A DNA stretch of 64,000 bases from Labilibaculum sp. (GTDB lineage: Bacteria > Bacteroidota > Bacteroidia > Bacteroidales > Marinifilaceae), in the NCBI GenBank assembly GCA_016342745.1, contig JAEINT010000003.1, forward strand, positions 1-64,000. Reading direction: 5' to 3'. Every line of letters starts with the position of its first letter. The first letter of the stretch is position 1. Both the position numbers and the translations under genes were made by a program. The notes under the pieces were generated by a model. The model searched no databases. It saw only the letters and a list, made by a program, of their open reading frames with translations, and had not been told where the DNA came from. This document shows positions 1 to 8,904 of the stretch, piece after piece.

Positions 1-73
1 CCGAAGTTCTCCTTCGTATTAGGCAAGTTACGCTTTTTGTAGAATAATTTGGAATTTACAACAGTACCTTTTT

Positions 74-562
74 TTATTTCCCAAAATCATCGGGAACCAA
101 AACAGAAATTACCTCGCCAACAACGCAAAGAATGCCGTTTGCATATAGTTCGGTTTCAACAATTGCCTTTCGTTGGCTCACCTCCTTAATTTTTCCTCGA
201 ATTTCTATTTCCCCACCAATTGGGGTAGGTTTTAGGTATTTCACTTGCAAAGAAGCAGTAACACACCTAGGAGCGTTAGAGTCTGAAAGTTCAATACCTT
301 TCTCTTTTGCTAAAGCCAAAGCAGCCGAGCCTGTTCCGTGGCAATCGATCAGTGAGGCAAGTAGTCCGCCATATACAAAACCAGGAATGGCTGTATGGTA
401 ATTTTTAGGCACAAAGCGAGTGATGGTTTCATCGCCATTCCAATTGGTTTTAATCTGGTGTCCGTGTTCATTTAATCGTCCACAGCCATAGCATTGTGCA
501 AAATGGTCTGGATAAAAATCTTGTATTCCTTTTGCGGGAATTGAGTGTGAGTTGTTTGTCAT
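74..562 (-). CDS. PaaI-family hotdog acyl-CoA thioesterase
   Basis: A 162-residue protein of the 4HBT/PaaI hotdog type. The segment HTAIPGFVYGG (about residues 56-66) followed by LLASLIDCHGT matches the family pattern, in which a helix carrying an acidic residue (Asp73 here) faces the thioester. An N-terminal CYGCG pair (Cys24, Cys27) is common in this subgroup. It should hydrolyse an acyl-CoA or aryl-CoA thioester in the cytoplasm; the substrate cannot be read from sequence. It starts 4 bases after the stop of the upstream glycosidase-like gene and is probably co-transcribed with it, although the two functions have no obvious link. Confidence 0.8.
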   Translation of the reverse strand: MTNNSHSIPAKGIQDFYPDHFAQCYGCGRLNEHGHQIKTNWNGDETITRFVPKNYHTAIPGFVYGGLLASLIDCHGTGSAALALAKEKGIELSDSNAPRCVTASLQVKYLKPTPIGGEIEIRGKIKEVSQRKAIVETELYANGILCVVGEVISVLVPDDFGK

Positions 563-566
563 TTAA

Positions 567-2762
567 CTAATTTATTGCTTTTTCCTCAGAATAGGAAACT
601 GCGTTTTTAGTCATATCAACTTCTTTTTTCACCCACTTTAACTGATCATTAAAATCGAAGGTTCTAAGACGTGCAAGGTTTTGTCTTTTGTATCGATTAA
701 CATTAATATCTCGATACGATTCCCAGCATGTAACAGCATTGCGAAGTCGATTAACCGCTTTTATCTTTTGCTTTTCATCTCCTGTTTGTTTAAAGTATTC
801 CAAATGCACAGCAGCTAATATTTTATTGGCGTAGTATTCTCCCAAATAGCCCATCGATTGAGCATCCAAAATAGTTTGTTTTAGTTCTTTTGAGTTGTTT
901 TCATCACTTAACTGTTTGCCTCCTTCAATTGCTTCATTGGCAAAATAGAACAAGCTGTCAGCAACCATAATAGGAGTGATTCCTTTGATTACCATTTTAT
1001 TTAAATCTGCCGTAACGTAATCGTATGGATTCAAAATTCCACTTCCTTCCATTGTTGCAGTAGTTCGGAATTCATCAACGGAACGCAAATCATTCCAAAT
1101 TTCCATACAGGCTTCTGGTGACCACATGTAGTCCCAATCTCGCCAATGAAAGCGGTTCATTTGAGGGATGATTTTAGATGCTGATTTCCATGTGTAGAGC
1201 AATTTATCAGCATCCACTTCAGGGAATTTACTTGCTAAAATATCCTTAAATCGTTGTTCTGGTATGTTTGGATTGTAGCCCATTCTTCCCCAAAGCATAA
1301 AACGAAACCAATGCTTGTTAATTTCTAATTGACGAGGGCTTTCAGGGTTTTTGCTGATAAATTCACGTCCCCAAACATAGCCATCTGATCCCATATGAAA
1401 ACCGGCAGTTTGTTCTGCTGGCATGTTCTTAATAAAATTACTTACATACTCTGGATCGCCCCAACGATGAATGAAAATATCATCATTTCTTAGGTTCCAC
1501 CACGACTTTAAATTCTGAGGAGCCATCCAATCCAACAAAGGCTTATGGAAAGGAGTATTTACAGAAGAATACAAACGTGCTTTTGCATACTTAAAACTCA
1601 TGTCAAACTGATCAGGATAATCACCCCAATACTTGGTGATCTTTTTCATATCGGTCCACCAAAAGCGATGAATGAATTTAATCTCACGATTTGGCTGAAC
1701 AGCTTTCGCATCCATAATGCCTTCGCCATAAGTATCCCACAACCATTTTTCTTTATCGTCATCATTCATTGGAGTGCGCATGTTCTCACCGGCAGTTACA
1801 CCAAGTCCAGTTAGGTCAGGATAGTTAATAATGAATTGCTTTACTGATTTTCTCAGGTAATCGATGCTTGTTTTGTTGCGATAGTCATTTGTAATGCCAT
1901 ATTTCCCTTTCTTATCGCCAACTTCTTTGTTCGATCCTGGAGGTGCTGCACCATTTAAGCAAATGTTCCAGGTGATGAAATACACATCAATACCACGGTT
2001 TTTGGCTTGTTTCATTACTTTCTGCCAAAAGATAATCTTCTCATCAATGCTCATTTTTTTGAGCACTTTTAAGTTCGCAACGGTTTTAATACTTGGCATT
2101 TCCGGCACAGTCCAATATCCAGGATTTTCTTGTGGTTTTATGCTGGTTCCGCACACATCTTGAAGGGCAACATTCGGATAATCATCCAATTTTACCATAG
2201 AAGAGAAAGGGTGGGCATTCCAAAATGAAATGGCATTGTAGCGGTGGCGAGCCATATTATCGAAAAATTCTTCCCAAAATTTCAGATTCCACATTTCGGC
2301 AATATTTTCCTGTGCGGCATCTCCCGAATCATCAAAACTGGAAGTGCGAATGTCCAAAGGAATATTGAATTTGATTCCTCTTTTGGCAATGTATGGCTGA
2401 TCGCTAATGCTTTCTATTTCATGAATATCTTTGCCAATTCGAATTAATTCACTCAATTCCAATCCACCATATAATAATCCATTGGCATCGGGAGCTAAAA
2501 TCAGAAGTTCTTTTCTTGTGCTTCTATTTATTTTATAACTCTCTGATTTATTCATGCTCTCATCAATAGCAAAGCGAATAGTGAAATCTGCTTTTTCGCT
2601 CAAGGTGTAATTTTTCGAAATTAGTTCTGATTGTAAATCTGAAACGGCAAAAGCGACTTGGTCTATTCTAGAGTTATACTCAATGTGAATAGTTTTAATT
2701 TCATTACAAGAACTTGAAATGAAAAGTATTAAACAAAACAATGAGAAAGGAAATGTTTTCAT
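567..2762 (-). CDS. glycoside-hydrolase-like lipoprotein (unclassified, alpha-glucuronidase/GH20b-type N-domain)
   Basis: About 731 residues from the internal ATG at 2762. I prefer it to the in-frame ATG at 2801 because it places a clean lipoprotein signal at the N-terminus (hydrophobic run, then ISSSC with lipid Cys19). The first ~120 mature residues, including LLILAPDANGLLYGGLELS, resemble the small alpha/beta domain that precedes the catalytic barrel in GH20, GH67 and GH84 enzymes. The middle is rich in Trp and Asp/Glu, as in a TIM-barrel glycosidase (for example GVTAGENMRTP and FIHRFWWTDMKK). No family signature is certain, so the substrate is unknown; uronic-acid-containing glycans are a guess. 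Likely anchored on the outer membrane or facing the periplasm. Confidence 0.6.
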   Translation of the reverse strand: MKTFPFSLFCLILFISSSCNEIKTIHIEYNSRIDQVAFAVSDLQSELISKNYTLSEKADFTIRFAIDESMNKSESYKINRSTRKELLILAPDANGLLYGGLELSELIRIGKDIHEIESISDQPYIAKRGIKFNIPLDIRTSSFDDSGDAAQENIAEMWNLKFWEEFFDNMARHRYNAISFWNAHPFSSMVKLDDYPNVALQDVCGTSIKPQENPGYWTVPEMPSIKTVANLKVLKKMSIDEKIIFWQKVMKQAKNRGIDVYFITWNICLNGAAPPGSNKEVGDKKGKYGITNDYRNKTSIDYLRKSVKQFIINYPDLTGLGVTAGENMRTPMNDDDKEKWLWDTYGEGIMDAKAVQPNREIKFIHRFWWTDMKKITKYWGDYPDQFDMSFKYAKARLYSSVNTPFHKPLLDWMAPQNLKSWWNLRNDDIFIHRWGDPEYVSNFIKNMPAEQTAGFHMGSDGYVWGREFISKNPESPRQLEINKHWFRFMLWGRMGYNPNIPEQRFKDILASKFPEVDADKLLYTWKSASKIIPQMNRFHWRDWDYMWSPEACMEIWNDLRSVDEFRTTATMEGSGILNPYDYVTADLNKMVIKGITPIMVADSLFYFANEAIEGGKQLSDENNSKELKQTILDAQSMGYLGEYYANKILAAVHLEYFKQTGDEKQKIKAVNRLRNAVTCWESYRDINVNRYKRQNLARLRTFDFNDQLKWVKKEVDMTKNAVSYSEEKAIN

Positions 2763-3856
2763 ATATCTAATAAAATTAAGGCTTCTATTACTAGTTTGCA
2801 AGGTACATTATCAAGTAGAGAATGGGCAGGAAGAGATAGTGGAAATAGAAGGGGGATATTAGAATTTCTAATGATAAGAAGCAATAAGAAAGAAAAATTC
2901 GCAAGAGTTTTCGTTTATTTTATATAGTCCATGCGAGAAGATTCGAAATTCCGACCCCACGCCTACCAGACGCGTACTCTAAATCTGGCTGAGCTACGAC
3001 CTGATTTTTGCATTAACAAATATAATTTCGAATTGCTATCAATAAAGAAATTACTGAGAAAGATAAGATAAACTTGACTTTGCTTTCTATTTTTTTAGAT
3101 GTAAATAATCGTGATGATACCTATGTTGAATAAAGAAATAATTCCCTAAATCTGCCGGGTCCGTTAACAGGTATTCTACAACCATGCTGTCTATGTTATA
3201 AATCTTATTTTTTCGCTAGTCATTTTTTGTATTTTTTAACCAAGCTGCAAAAGTATTTGCTTAATCATTATAAACTAATTTACATACAAGAGTGTTGTAG
3301 ATATTCCTAAAAAAATCTTTTAATAGCATATTGAAATGAATGGGTAATTATACCCATTTATAGGTGATTGCTAGTGTTTGGATGAAAAATAATGAAAAAG
3401 AGTTTTTAATTTGCGTTCAATCCTTGATTGAAAAAAGTCATTGAATTTTTTTCAATATATAATATCATTTTTCAACTCGTTCTTTATATGTTTTACAATA
3501 TCTAAGGCGAATTTTTGCTGTTTTTTTTTGAATGTTGTTTTGTTGGAGGAATGATCTGGAAAACAGACTGATAGGGTGGTATTTTCAAGGGGGCGGTTTC
3601 ATATTCAAACGTTTACGTAGTTAAAGTGCTGTTTTTAAACAGTTTCTTATCTACAATGAAAGTATATATATTCGTCCATTATTAATGAAATAATTCTTTA
3701 AATAGAATTAGGTTCTAAGCAAACAGCTCTATTGATTGATGTGAAAATTTAATTGCTCAATCAAATGTATGAGGCGTATTAACTGAATAGCAATTGAAGT
3801 AAATTAGAAATTCCTTGAGATTTTCTTAGCAAATTACTTGAAAATAAATATATAAG
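2763..3856. other. gene-poor intergenic stretch
   Basis: About 1.1 kb between two divergently transcribed genes, with no credible coding ORF. It contains the degenerate tRNA-like sequence annotated separately and, on the minus strand at 3248-3255, a TACTTTTG box resembling a Bacteroidota -7 element that points toward it. The remaining ~600 bases before the carboxyltransferase gene are AT-rich with no structure I can support. It could hold the regulatory leader of the downstream operon. Confidence 0.5.
2925..3003 (-). pseudogene. degenerate tRNA-Thr(GGT)-like sequence
   Basis: Read on the minus strand, these 79 bases fit the tRNA layout exactly: 7+2+4+11+4+1+5+7+5+5+5+7+5+7+1+3. The D-stem is GCTC/GAGT. 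The anticodon arm is CGCGT-CTGGTAG-GCGTG, with anticodon GGT (complement of 2965-2967). The T-loop is TTCGAAT. Decay is visible: only about 4 of 7 acceptor pairs form, the conserved G53-C61 pair is T-C, the D-loop lacks the GG pair, and the 3' end reads CTA instead of CCA. I read it as a tRNA pseudogene or remnant of an attachment site; a working but odd tRNA is less likely. Confidence 0.5.
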
Positions 3857-5413
3857 ATGAAGGTATCTGAAAAGTTAGATCTCTTAAAGAAAAAAAGAGA
3901 AGAAGTTAAAAAGATGGGCGGAGAAGCTCGTGTTGCTAAGCAACATGACAAGGGGAAGCTTTCTGCACGAGAGAGAATAGACTTGCTTTTTGACGAAGGA
4001 AGTTTTAGAGAATTGGATATGTTTGTGGAACATCGTTGTGTAAACTTTGGTTTTGAAACAACTGAAATTGCTGCTGATGGAGTAATTATTGGCCATGGTT
4101 TAGTGAATGGACGAACAGTATTTGCTTATTCTCAGGATTTTACTTCTCGAGGAGGATCTTTAGGTGAAATGCATGCTGCAAAAATCTGTAAAGTAATGGA
4201 TTTGGCAGTAAGTGCTGGATCTCCTATTGTAGGTCTTAACGATTCAGGTGGAGCTCGTGTTGAAGAAGGTGTTGATGCATTGAAAGGTTACGGTGAAATA
4301 TTTATGCGTAATTCAAGAGCATCAGGGGTAATTCCTCAGATTTCTGCTATTATGGGACCTTGTGCCGGTGGTGCAGTTTATTCTCCAGCAATGACTGACT
4401 TTGTGTACATGGTTAAAAAGCAGAGTCACATGTTTATTACATCTCCTTATGTAATTAAAACAGTAACAGGTGAAGAAACTACTTTCGAAGAGCTTGGTGG
4501 AGCTATGGCTCACAATGCAAAAAGTGGTAATGCACACTTTGCTTGCGATTCAGATGAAGCTACAATTGAAGAAATTCGCGATTTGTTAAGCTATATGCCA
4601 AACAACAACTTAGAGGAAACTCCTCAGTTGGCGATGGGTGACGATCCTGCTCGTGTTTGTGAAGAATTGGATACTATGATTCCTGATGATCCAAAGACAC
4701 CTTACGATATGAAGGCTGTATTAGAATCAGTTCTAGATCAAGGTGAGTTTTACGAAGTACATGAACACTATGCAGAGAATGCAATAATCGGTTTTGGTCG
4801 ATTAGACAATCAATCGGTAGGTATTATCGCAAATCAACCAATGATTCAGGCAGGTTGTTTGGATATTGATGCTTCTGATAAGATTTCTCGTTTTGTTCGT
4901 ACATGTGATGCTTTCAATATTCCATTGGTAACATTTGTTGATGTTCCTGGATATCTTCCTGGAGTGCAGCAAGAACTAGGCGGTATTATTCGCCACGGAG
5001 CTAAACTTCTTTGGAGTTATGCTGAGGCTACTGTACCTAAATTTACTGTAGTAACTCGTAAGGATTACGGTGGAGCTTATTTAGCAATGTGTTCTAAACC
5101 TTTGGGAGCTGATATGGTATTCGCTTGGCCAACTGCTGAAATTGCGGTAATGGGTGCTAAGGGTGCTGTGGAGGTAATCTCTTCTTATAAGAAAGAAATT
5201 TCTGCTGCAGATGATAGACAAGCTAAGACTGAAGAGAAGATTCAAGAATATGAAAACGCATTTAACGTTCCTTATTTGGCAGCGCAGCGTGGATATATTG
5301 ATGATGTAATTCTTCCTAGTGAAACTCGTGCTCGTTTGATTGATGCATTGAATACAATGAAAACGAAAGCAGAAGTATTACCAGCTAAGAAACACGGAAA
5401 TATTCCATTGTAA
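3857..5413 (+). CDS. acyl-CoA carboxyltransferase (methylmalonyl-CoA carboxyltransferase 12S / MmdA-type)
   Basis: A 518-residue carboxyltransferase with two crotonase-fold halves. Landmarks are the N-terminal ARERIDLLFDEGSF, the oxyanion region [13 protein letters not shown] and the C-terminal KKHGNIPL. It moves a carboxyl group between a biotin carrier and an acyl-CoA, most likely methylmalonyl/propionyl-CoA. Compared with the other two homologues here, it has GGARVEEGVDALKGYGEIF where they have GGARIQEGV[10 protein letters not shown], and ITSPYVIKTVT where they have VTGPxVxKTVT, so its acyl pocket may differ. It is followed after 39 bases by a 62-residue subunit and then a biotinylated pyruvate carboxyltransferase. 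No biotin carboxylase gene is nearby, which argues for transcarboxylation or decarboxylation. Confidence 0.88.
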   Translation: MKVSEKLDLLKKKREEVKKMGGEARVAKQHDKGKLSARERIDLLFDEGSFRELDMFVEHRCVNFGFETTEIAADGVIIGHGLVNGRTVFAYSQDFTSRGGSLGEMHAAKICKVMDLAVSAGSPIVGLNDSGGARVEEGVDALKGYGEIFMRNSRASGVIPQISAIMGPCAGGAVYSPAMTDFVYMVKKQSHMFITSPYVIKTVTGEETTFEELGGAMAHNAKSGNAHFACDSDEATIEEIRDLLSYMPNNNLEETPQLAMGDDPARVCEELDTMIPDDPKTPYDMKAVLESVLDQGEFYEVHEHYAENAIIGFGRLDNQSVGIIANQPMIQAGCLDIDASDKISRFVRTCDAFNIPLVTFVDVPGYLPGVQQELGGIIRHGAKLLWSYAEATVPKFTVVTRKDYGGAYLAMCSKPLGADMVFAWPTAEIAVMGAKGAVEVISSYKKEISAADDRQAKTEEKIQEYENAFNVPYLAAQRGYIDDVILPSETRARLIDALNTMKTKAEVLPAKKHGNIPL

Positions 5414-5452
5414 GAAAGACTTTTAATAAATTAATTATTAATACCGATAATT

Positions 5453-5641
5453 ATGACACGAGAAGAAAAGATTAAAAAAGCAGCTCTAGTAGCAGTTGCT
5501 CACCACATAGAGTTAGAGAAAGCTGAAGCATTAAAAGAAGGAAATTCAACTAATGGTTCTTGGGCACGTACTGGCATTAAAATGATGATGACCAAACGTA
5601 AGATTGTACAACTTCGTGGTCGAAGTCTGCGTAGTGCATAA
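5453..5641 (+). CDS. small carboxylase subunit, OadG/MmdD soluble-domain or MmdE-like, without membrane segment
   Basis: A 62-residue basic protein between two carboxyltransferase genes. An N-terminal helix (IKKAALVAVAHHIELEKAE) is followed by a short linker and a segment around Trp37 (SWARTGIKMMMTKRK). The same order, an Ala/His-rich helix then a Trp-containing basic tail, occurs in the soluble part of the OadG-type protein at 63640 (AAIAMALHLHF, then SPWSSKIYG). That protein also has an N-terminal membrane helix, which this one lacks. From memory, the small epsilon subunit MmdE of Veillonella methylmalonyl-CoA decarboxylase relates to the delta subunit in this way. I infer an assembly or stabilising subunit of a soluble complex. 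The assignment rests on pattern and context. Confidence 0.6.
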   Translation: MTREEKIKKAALVAVAHHIELEKAEALKEGNSTNGSWARTGIKMMMTKRKIVQLRGRSLRSA

Positions 5642-5692
5642 TTTTATTTTCCTGCTAATTGGGAAATGTATTAATTCAAAAAATATAAAAAG

Positions 5693-7597
5693 ATGATATT
5701 CGATAAGCACGGGGTTTTACAAATGACCCAACTAAATTATGGCAGCGATCGTCCAAAAGCTGAAAATCCAATTAAAATTAATGACGTAAGTTTACGTGAT
5801 GGTCACCAGTCGCTATTTGCTACACGTGGTCGTACAGAAGATATGTTGCCTGTTGCAGAAATGATTGACGAAGCAGGTTATCATTCTGTTGAAACTTGGG
5901 GTGGTGCTACTTTTGATACAATGCACCGTTTCTTGGGTGAAGATCCATGGGAGCGTTTAAGAGTATTGAAAAAGCATATGCCTAAAACACCATTTTCAAT
6001 GCTTCTTCGTGGGCAGAATGTGGTAGGATACCGTAACTATGCTGATGATGTTGTTCAATCTTTTGTTCAGCGATCAATCGATAATGGTATGGATATCTTC
6101 CGTTGTTTCGATGCATTGAACGATTTCAGAAATTTCGAAACTGCAGCTAAGGTTATTAAGGATAACGATAAGCACTTGCAAGGTGTTGTTTGTTATACTC
6201 TTAACGAGCCTCGTTTAGGTGGTGAAGTATACAATATGGAATACTACATCAATAAAGTGAAAGATCTTATCGCATTTGGAGTAGATTCAGTTTGTATCAA
6301 GGATATGGCAGGATTGGTAGCTCCTTATGATATTTATAACTTAGTGCGTGAAATCAAGAAGTTTACAGATACACCAATTAACTTACATACTCACTTTACT
6401 TCAGGTATGGCTGATTTGGCTATCTTTAAAGCTATAGAGGCGGGTGTTGATATTGTTGATACATGTATTGGACCTTATGCTTACCGTACTTCTCATCCTG
6501 CTGTTGAGCCAATGATTATGTCATTATTAGGCACAAACCGTGACTCTGGAATGGACATTAATAAAATTAATGACATTGCTGCTGAAATGGAGAAATACAT
6601 TCCTAAATATAAGCACTTAGACAATAGTCCTAAGTATGCTACTACTGATATTAATGTATTATTACACCAAACTCCAGGAGGAATGCTTTCTAACTTGGTA
6701 AATCAGTTGAAAGCTATGGATGCATTGGATAAATTACCAGAAGTATATCGTTTACTTCCTAAAGTTCGTAAAGATCTAGGTAACATTCCATTGGTTACTC
6801 CTACATCTCAGATTGTTGGTGTACAAACAGTAAACAATGTACTGTTCGATACTTACGAAGGAGAATATGCACAAATTACCAAAGAGGTAAAAGACCTTTG
6901 TTACGGATTGTATGGTAAAACTACTCATCCAATTAATCCAGAGGTTCAAAAGAAAGCTCTTAAGGGTTATCCTCGTGGTGAGGAACCTATTACAGTTCGT
7001 CCTGGATCTATTCTTGAGCCGGAAATGGATGCTGTTAAAACTGAATTCGGAGATCTTGCTAAAGATATCGATGACGAAGTTTTATGCGCTCTTTATCCTG
7101 TAACAGGAAAACGCTTCTTGAAATGGAAGTATGGTTTGGAAGAAGTTCCTGCTGATGTAAAAGCAAAAACCATGGCCGAAGTTGAAAAAGAGGAAGAATT
7201 AGTAAGAAAAGCCCTTTCTGGTGAACTTACTTCTAAAGGAAAAGGTAACGGTCGTGAACTTGAAGTAACTATTGAAGGAGAAACCTTTACCGTAGAAGTT
7301 AATGATCCTAACGGACCAGCTGCACCTCAATTTAAAGGTCGTAAGAAAAAGGAAGCTTCTGTTGATGAATTTGCTACAGGAAGTGTTGTTGCACCAATTC
7401 CAGGTATGATTGTTGAGTGTAAAGTTAAAGTTGGGGATGAAGTTAAAGTTGGAGATGCATTAGTAGTACTTGAAGCAATGAAGATGATGAATAATCTTGA
7501 TGCTAAAGCAGAAGGTACTGTAAAAGAAATTAAATGTGAATCTGGCGATTCTGTTGCTAAAGGTGATGTACTTTTAGTAATTGAGCCAAAAGCCTAA
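5693..7597 (+). CDS. biotinylated pyruvate/oxaloacetate carboxyltransferase (OadA / PycB / transcarboxylase 5S-1.3S fusion)
   Basis: A 634-residue protein. The N-terminal HMGL-like TIM barrel opens with INDVSLRDGHQS and carries a likely carbamylated Lys203 (CIKDMAGL) and metal ligands His232 and His234 (LHTHF). A conserved PYC/OADA domain follows, then a linker and a C-terminal biotinyl domain with EAMKMM; the biotin site is Lys597, 37 residues from the end. It exchanges carboxyl groups between biotin and pyruvate/oxaloacetate. Beside a 12S-type carboxyltransferase and without OadB or biotin carboxylase, it could supply the 5S and 1.3S parts of a methylmalonyl-CoA:pyruvate transcarboxylase. 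A second possible start lies at Met11 (5723). A strong terminator follows 27 bases after the stop. Confidence 0.88.
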   Translation: MIFDKHGVLQMTQLNYGSDRPKAENPIKINDVSLRDGHQSLFATRGRTEDMLPVAEMIDEAGYHSVETWGGATFDTMHRFLGEDPWERLRVLKKHMPKTPFSMLLRGQNVVGYRNYADDVVQSFVQRSIDNGMDIFRCFDALNDFRNFETAAKVIKDNDKHLQGVVCYTLNEPRLGGEVYNMEYYINKVKDLIAFGVDSVCIKDMAGLVAPYDIYNLVREIKKFTDTPINLHTHFTSGMADLAIFKAIEAGVDIVDTCIGPYAYRTSHPAVEPMIMSLLGTNRDSGMDINKINDIAAEMEKYIPKYKHLDNSPKYATTDINVLLHQTPGGMLSNLVNQLKAMDALDKLPEVYRLLPKVRKDLGNIPLVTPTSQIVGVQTVNNVLFDTYEGEYAQITKEVKDLCYGLYGKTTHPINPEVQKKALKGYPRGEEPITVRPGSILEPEMDAVKTEFGDLAKDIDDEVLCALYPVTGKRFLKWKYGLEEVPADVKAKTMAEVEKEEELVRKALSGELTSKGKGNGRELEVTIEGETFTVEVNDPNGPAAPQFKGRKKKEASVDEFATGSVVAPIPGMIVECKVKVGDEVKVGDALVVLEAMKMMNNLDAKAEGTVKEIKCESGDSVAKGDVLLVIEPKA

Positions 7598-7624
7598 TGA
7601 CTATTTAATTATTGAGTTTTATAG

Positions 7625-7655
7625 CCCCCTGAATTTATTTTCAGGGGGTATTTTT
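7625..7655 (+). terminator. rho-independent terminator after carboxyltransferase operon
   Basis: Perfect 9-bp stem CCCCCTGAA/TTCAGGGGG (7625-7633 with 7640-7648), a 6-base loop and a T-rich tail, just downstream of the biotinylated subunit gene. Confidence 0.9.
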
Positions 7656-7815
7656 ATGCTTTATTTTCTCAGAAGTTTATTCTAAGCCCGGCTGAGCAAC
7701 ACTTCTATTTTTCACTGTTATATATTATCGATCATTAAAGTTTGATAAATAAAAACAATATCAAAGATTAGAGTTAATTGATGTTAACATCTACATTTTC
7801 TATGAATAAACACAC

Positions 7816-7845
7816 TTGTAGTTATCTAGATATTTTGTAGATTTG
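7816..7845 (+). promoter_or_regulatory. trxB promoter (TTG-N19-TAGATTTG)
   Basis: TTG at 7816-7818, a 19-base spacer and TAGATTTG at 7838-7845 match the Bacteroidota primary sigma consensus (TTG...TAnnTTTG). It would give a leader of roughly 35-40 bases before the trxB start at 7888. Confidence 0.65.
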
Positions 7846-7887
7846 TTTCTCGAAATTACAATTTAGAAACAGAATAATTAAACATAT

Positions 7888-8880
7888 ATGGAATTTAAAT
7901 CAATGAATCTGGAGAATGGCAATTCTGCAACTCCTGAGGGAGATGTAGAAAATGTGAAATGCTTAATCGTAGGATCTGGTCCTGCTGGTTATACAGCTGC
8001 AATTTATGCTGCTAGAGCTAACTTGAATCCAGTATTAATTGAAGGCTTACAGCCAGGAGGGCAATTAACAACAACAACCGAAGTAGATAACTTCCCAGGA
8101 TACGCTGATGGCGTTACAGGACCTGCTATGATGGCCGACTTGAAGAAACAAGCAGAGCGTTTTGGTACGGATTGCCGTTGGGGTTTAGTAACTGAAGTTG
8201 ATTTTTCTTCACGTCCACACAAGCTAGTTGTTGATGGTAAGAAAGTGATTATGGCAGAAACAGTTGTTTTGGCAACTGGAGCAACGGCTAAATATTTGGG
8301 ATTCCCAACAGAAGAAAAATACATGGGATCTGGAGTATCAGCGTGTGCTACTTGCGATGGATTCTTTTACAAAGGATTGGATGTTGCTGTTGTTGGTGGT
8401 GGAGATACTGCTGCTGAAGAAGCTACTTACTTAGCAGGGTTGTGTAAGAAAGTTTATTTGATCGTTCGTAAGGACTATTTACGTGCATCAAAAGCAATGC
8501 AAGATCGTGTTGCTCGAACAGAAAACATAGAGGTGCTTTTCGAGCACAACACCAAAGAGCTTTATGGCGAAGGTGTGGTTCAAGGTGCTAAGTTGATTAA
8601 GAGAATGGGAGAGGCTGATGAAACAGAAGTAGACATAAAAATTGATGGGTACTTTGTGGCAATTGGACATACTCCAAATTCAAAAATATTTGCTGATTAC
8701 TTAAAAACGGATGAGCAAGGTTATGTGTTAACAGAGCCGGATACAACCAAAACAAATGTTCCTGGTGTATTTGCTGCAGGAGATCTAAAAGATCCTCACT
8801 ATCGTCAGGCAATAACATCTGCAGGATCAGGATGTATGGCTGCAATGGATGCTGAGCGTTTTCTTTCAGAGCAAGAGTAA
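7888..8880 (+). CDS. trxB: thioredoxin reductase
   Basis: A 330-residue flavoprotein with the bacterial TrxB layout. The FAD-binding GSGPAGYTAAIYAARA is near residue 30, the NADPH-binding GGGDTAAEEA is mid-protein, the redox-active CATC is at Cys153/Cys156, and the C-terminal FAD contact is FAAGDLKDP. It uses NADPH to reduce thioredoxin in the cytoplasm. Homologues usually begin close to the Rossmann motif, so the N-terminal ~20 residues are an extension; Met6 (7903) is an alternative start. The gene is monocistronic, between a good promoter and a terminator. Confidence 0.95.
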   Translation: MEFKSMNLENGNSATPEGDVENVKCLIVGSGPAGYTAAIYAARANLNPVLIEGLQPGGQLTTTTEVDNFPGYADGVTGPAMMADLKKQAERFGTDCRWGLVTEVDFSSRPHKLVVDGKKVIMAETVVLATGATAKYLGFPTEEKYMGSGVSACATCDGFFYKGLDVAVVGGGDTAAEEATYLAGLCKKVYLIVRKDYLRASKAMQDRVARTENIEVLFEHNTKELYGEGVVQGAKLIKRMGEADETEVDIKIDGYFVAIGHTPNSKIFADYLKTDEQGYVLTEPDTTKTNVPGVFAAGDLKDPHYRQAITSAGSGCMAAMDAERFLSEQE

Positions 8881-8904
8881 GCAGCTTACAAGCAAAAATA
8901 TTTT

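Noticed and set aside
3140-3660. Possible structured RNA upstream of the first carboxyltransferase
   Set aside because: No stable long-range pairing or known riboswitch motif could be found by eye; left as an unannotated AT-rich spacer.
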